Source of the DNA: Planctomycetota bacterium | Lineage (GTDB): Bacteria > Planctomycetota > Phycisphaerae > Phycisphaerales > Phycisphaeraceae | DNA length: 13,713 nucleotides | Assembly (NCBI GenBank): GCA_029267795.1 | Contig: JAJUHR010000017.1 | Coordinates: forward strand, 1-13,713 | Direction of reading: 5' to 3' | Shown: positions 13,213 to 13,713 of the stretch, one piece after another | Numbering within the stretch: position 1 is the stretch's first letter | Layout: each line of letters opens with the position of its first letter | Program-made: the position numbers and the translations under genes | Notes under the pieces: model-generated | Told to the model about the DNA's origin: nothing | What the model saw: the letters and a program-made list of their open reading frames with translations, nothing else | The model's database searches: none

Positions 13213-13713
13213 CTAACTTGGCTTGGGATGCCAGGCGCGGTCGTAGTGCTGGGGCGAAAGTTGCAGCAGCGCCCTGCAGATATCCGGCGGGTCGAGCTGG
13301 GCATCGGACAGGCCGGCTTCGACGCAGCTGCGGGGCATGCCGTAGACCACGCATGTCTGGGCTGACTGGGTCAGGATCACCCCCCCGGCCGCCTTGATCT
13401 CCCGCGCCCCGAGGGTCCCGTCGCGCCCGATGCCCGTCAGGACCACCGCCAACAGAGCCGCGCCGTAGACCTTCGTGCAAGAGCGGAACAGCTCGTCGGA
13501 GGAGGGCTTGTACAACAGCTCCTGCGGCTGCTCGCTGACCTCGATCCGGGTTCCGCCGCCACCATGCGCTTTGATCACGCGTAAATGCCGGTGCCCAGCT
13601 CCTATGTACACCGTGCCGGGAAACACGGGCATCCCCTCCTCAGCGTGCACCACGGTCATCGCGCTCGACACGTTCAGACGGTTCGCGAAGGACTCGGTAA
13701 ATGTCGGCGGCAG
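13213..13713 (-). CDS. cheB: Chemotaxis protein-glutamate methylesterase CheB, C-terminal part (gene runs off the right edge)
   Basis: CheB removes methyl groups from (and deamidates) chemoreceptors during adaptation. Reading leftwards from the edge, the frame is open from 13713 to TAG at 13213-13215, about 166 residues. The first visible residues, LPPTFTESFANRLN, match the segment just after the catalytic His of CheB, so that His lies just outside the window. Further motifs are PGTVYIGAGHRHL, PSSDELFRSC, the catalytic Asp region VLTGIGRDGTLG, and VVYGMPRSCVEAGL. A GTG at 13671 could be mistaken for a start, but the homologous residues before it show that the protein continues. The N-terminal receiver domain, if any, is not visible. 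The gene is convergent with the oxidase operon and functionally unrelated. The family could also include a CheB domain within a larger CheB-CheR fusion. Confidence 0.9.
   Translation of the reverse strand: MPPTFTESFANRLNVSSAMTVVHAEEGMPVFPGTVYIGAGHRHLRVIKAHGGGGTRIEVSEQPQELLYKPSSDELFRSCTKVYGAALLAVVLTGIGRDGTLGAREIKAAGGVILTQSAQTCVVYGMPRSCVEAGLSDAQLDPPDICRALLQLSPQHYDRAWHPKPS

Noticed and set aside
12986..13216. Small + strand open frame of 76 codons in the convergent gap
   Set aside because: It starts at GTG without a ribosome binding site, runs through the inverted repeats and hairpin, and has no protein-like features.

Overview
The window is a GC-rich stretch of a bacterial chromosome. It carries an almost complete aerobic cytochrome c oxidase operon on the + strand, flanked by the end of a large electron-transfer protein on the left and an unrelated chemotaxis gene (opposite strand) on the right. 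A planctomycete, perhaps of the Phycisphaerae, is my best guess for the source. The reasons are the A2-type subunit I (YSHPAVY instead of GHPEVY), the character of subunit II (a long loop before the CuA domain), and the multi-domain cytochrome c joined to a plastocyanin-like domain. This placement rests on memory of family features and not on a search.

Layout. Positions 2-3502 hold the 3' part of a very large secreted cytochrome c with five CxxCH haem sites, an acidic Gly/Tyr/Glu insert, a Pro/Ala linker and a C-terminal type 1 copper (cupredoxin) domain. Positions 3642-4451 hold a separate secreted cupredoxin that is clearly a paralogue of that C-terminal domain. Then come coxB (4559-5512), coxA (5633-8293, unusually long at 886 residues), ctaA haem A synthase (8297-9538), ctaB haem O synthase (9535-10494), coxC (10603-11235), coxD/subunit IV (11329-11769) and an ABC transporter ATPase (11813-12922). 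All are co-directional with gaps of at most about 140 bases, so they probably form one or two transcription units. After a roughly 290-base structured intergenic region, the end of cheB (13213 to the right edge) runs on the minus strand, convergent with the operon.

How it works together. CtaB farnesylates haem B to haem O and CtaA oxidises haem O to haem A. CoxA (haem a, haem a3-CuB), CoxB (CuA), CoxC and CoxD form a proton-pumping aa3-type oxidase. The multihaem cytochrome-cupredoxin fusion and the free cupredoxin lie directly upstream and are plausible electron carriers between an upstream quinol-oxidising complex (outside the window) and CuA. The ABC ATPase has no permease beside it.

The most notable points are the haem-copper fusion and its stand-alone paralogue, the acidic insert inside the fifth haem domain, a periplasmic insertion of about 190 residues between helices 1 and 2 of CoxA, and the convergent intergenic region, which has a promoter-like TTGACA box followed by inverted repeats. 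No tRNA, rRNA, CRISPR array or insertion sequence was seen.
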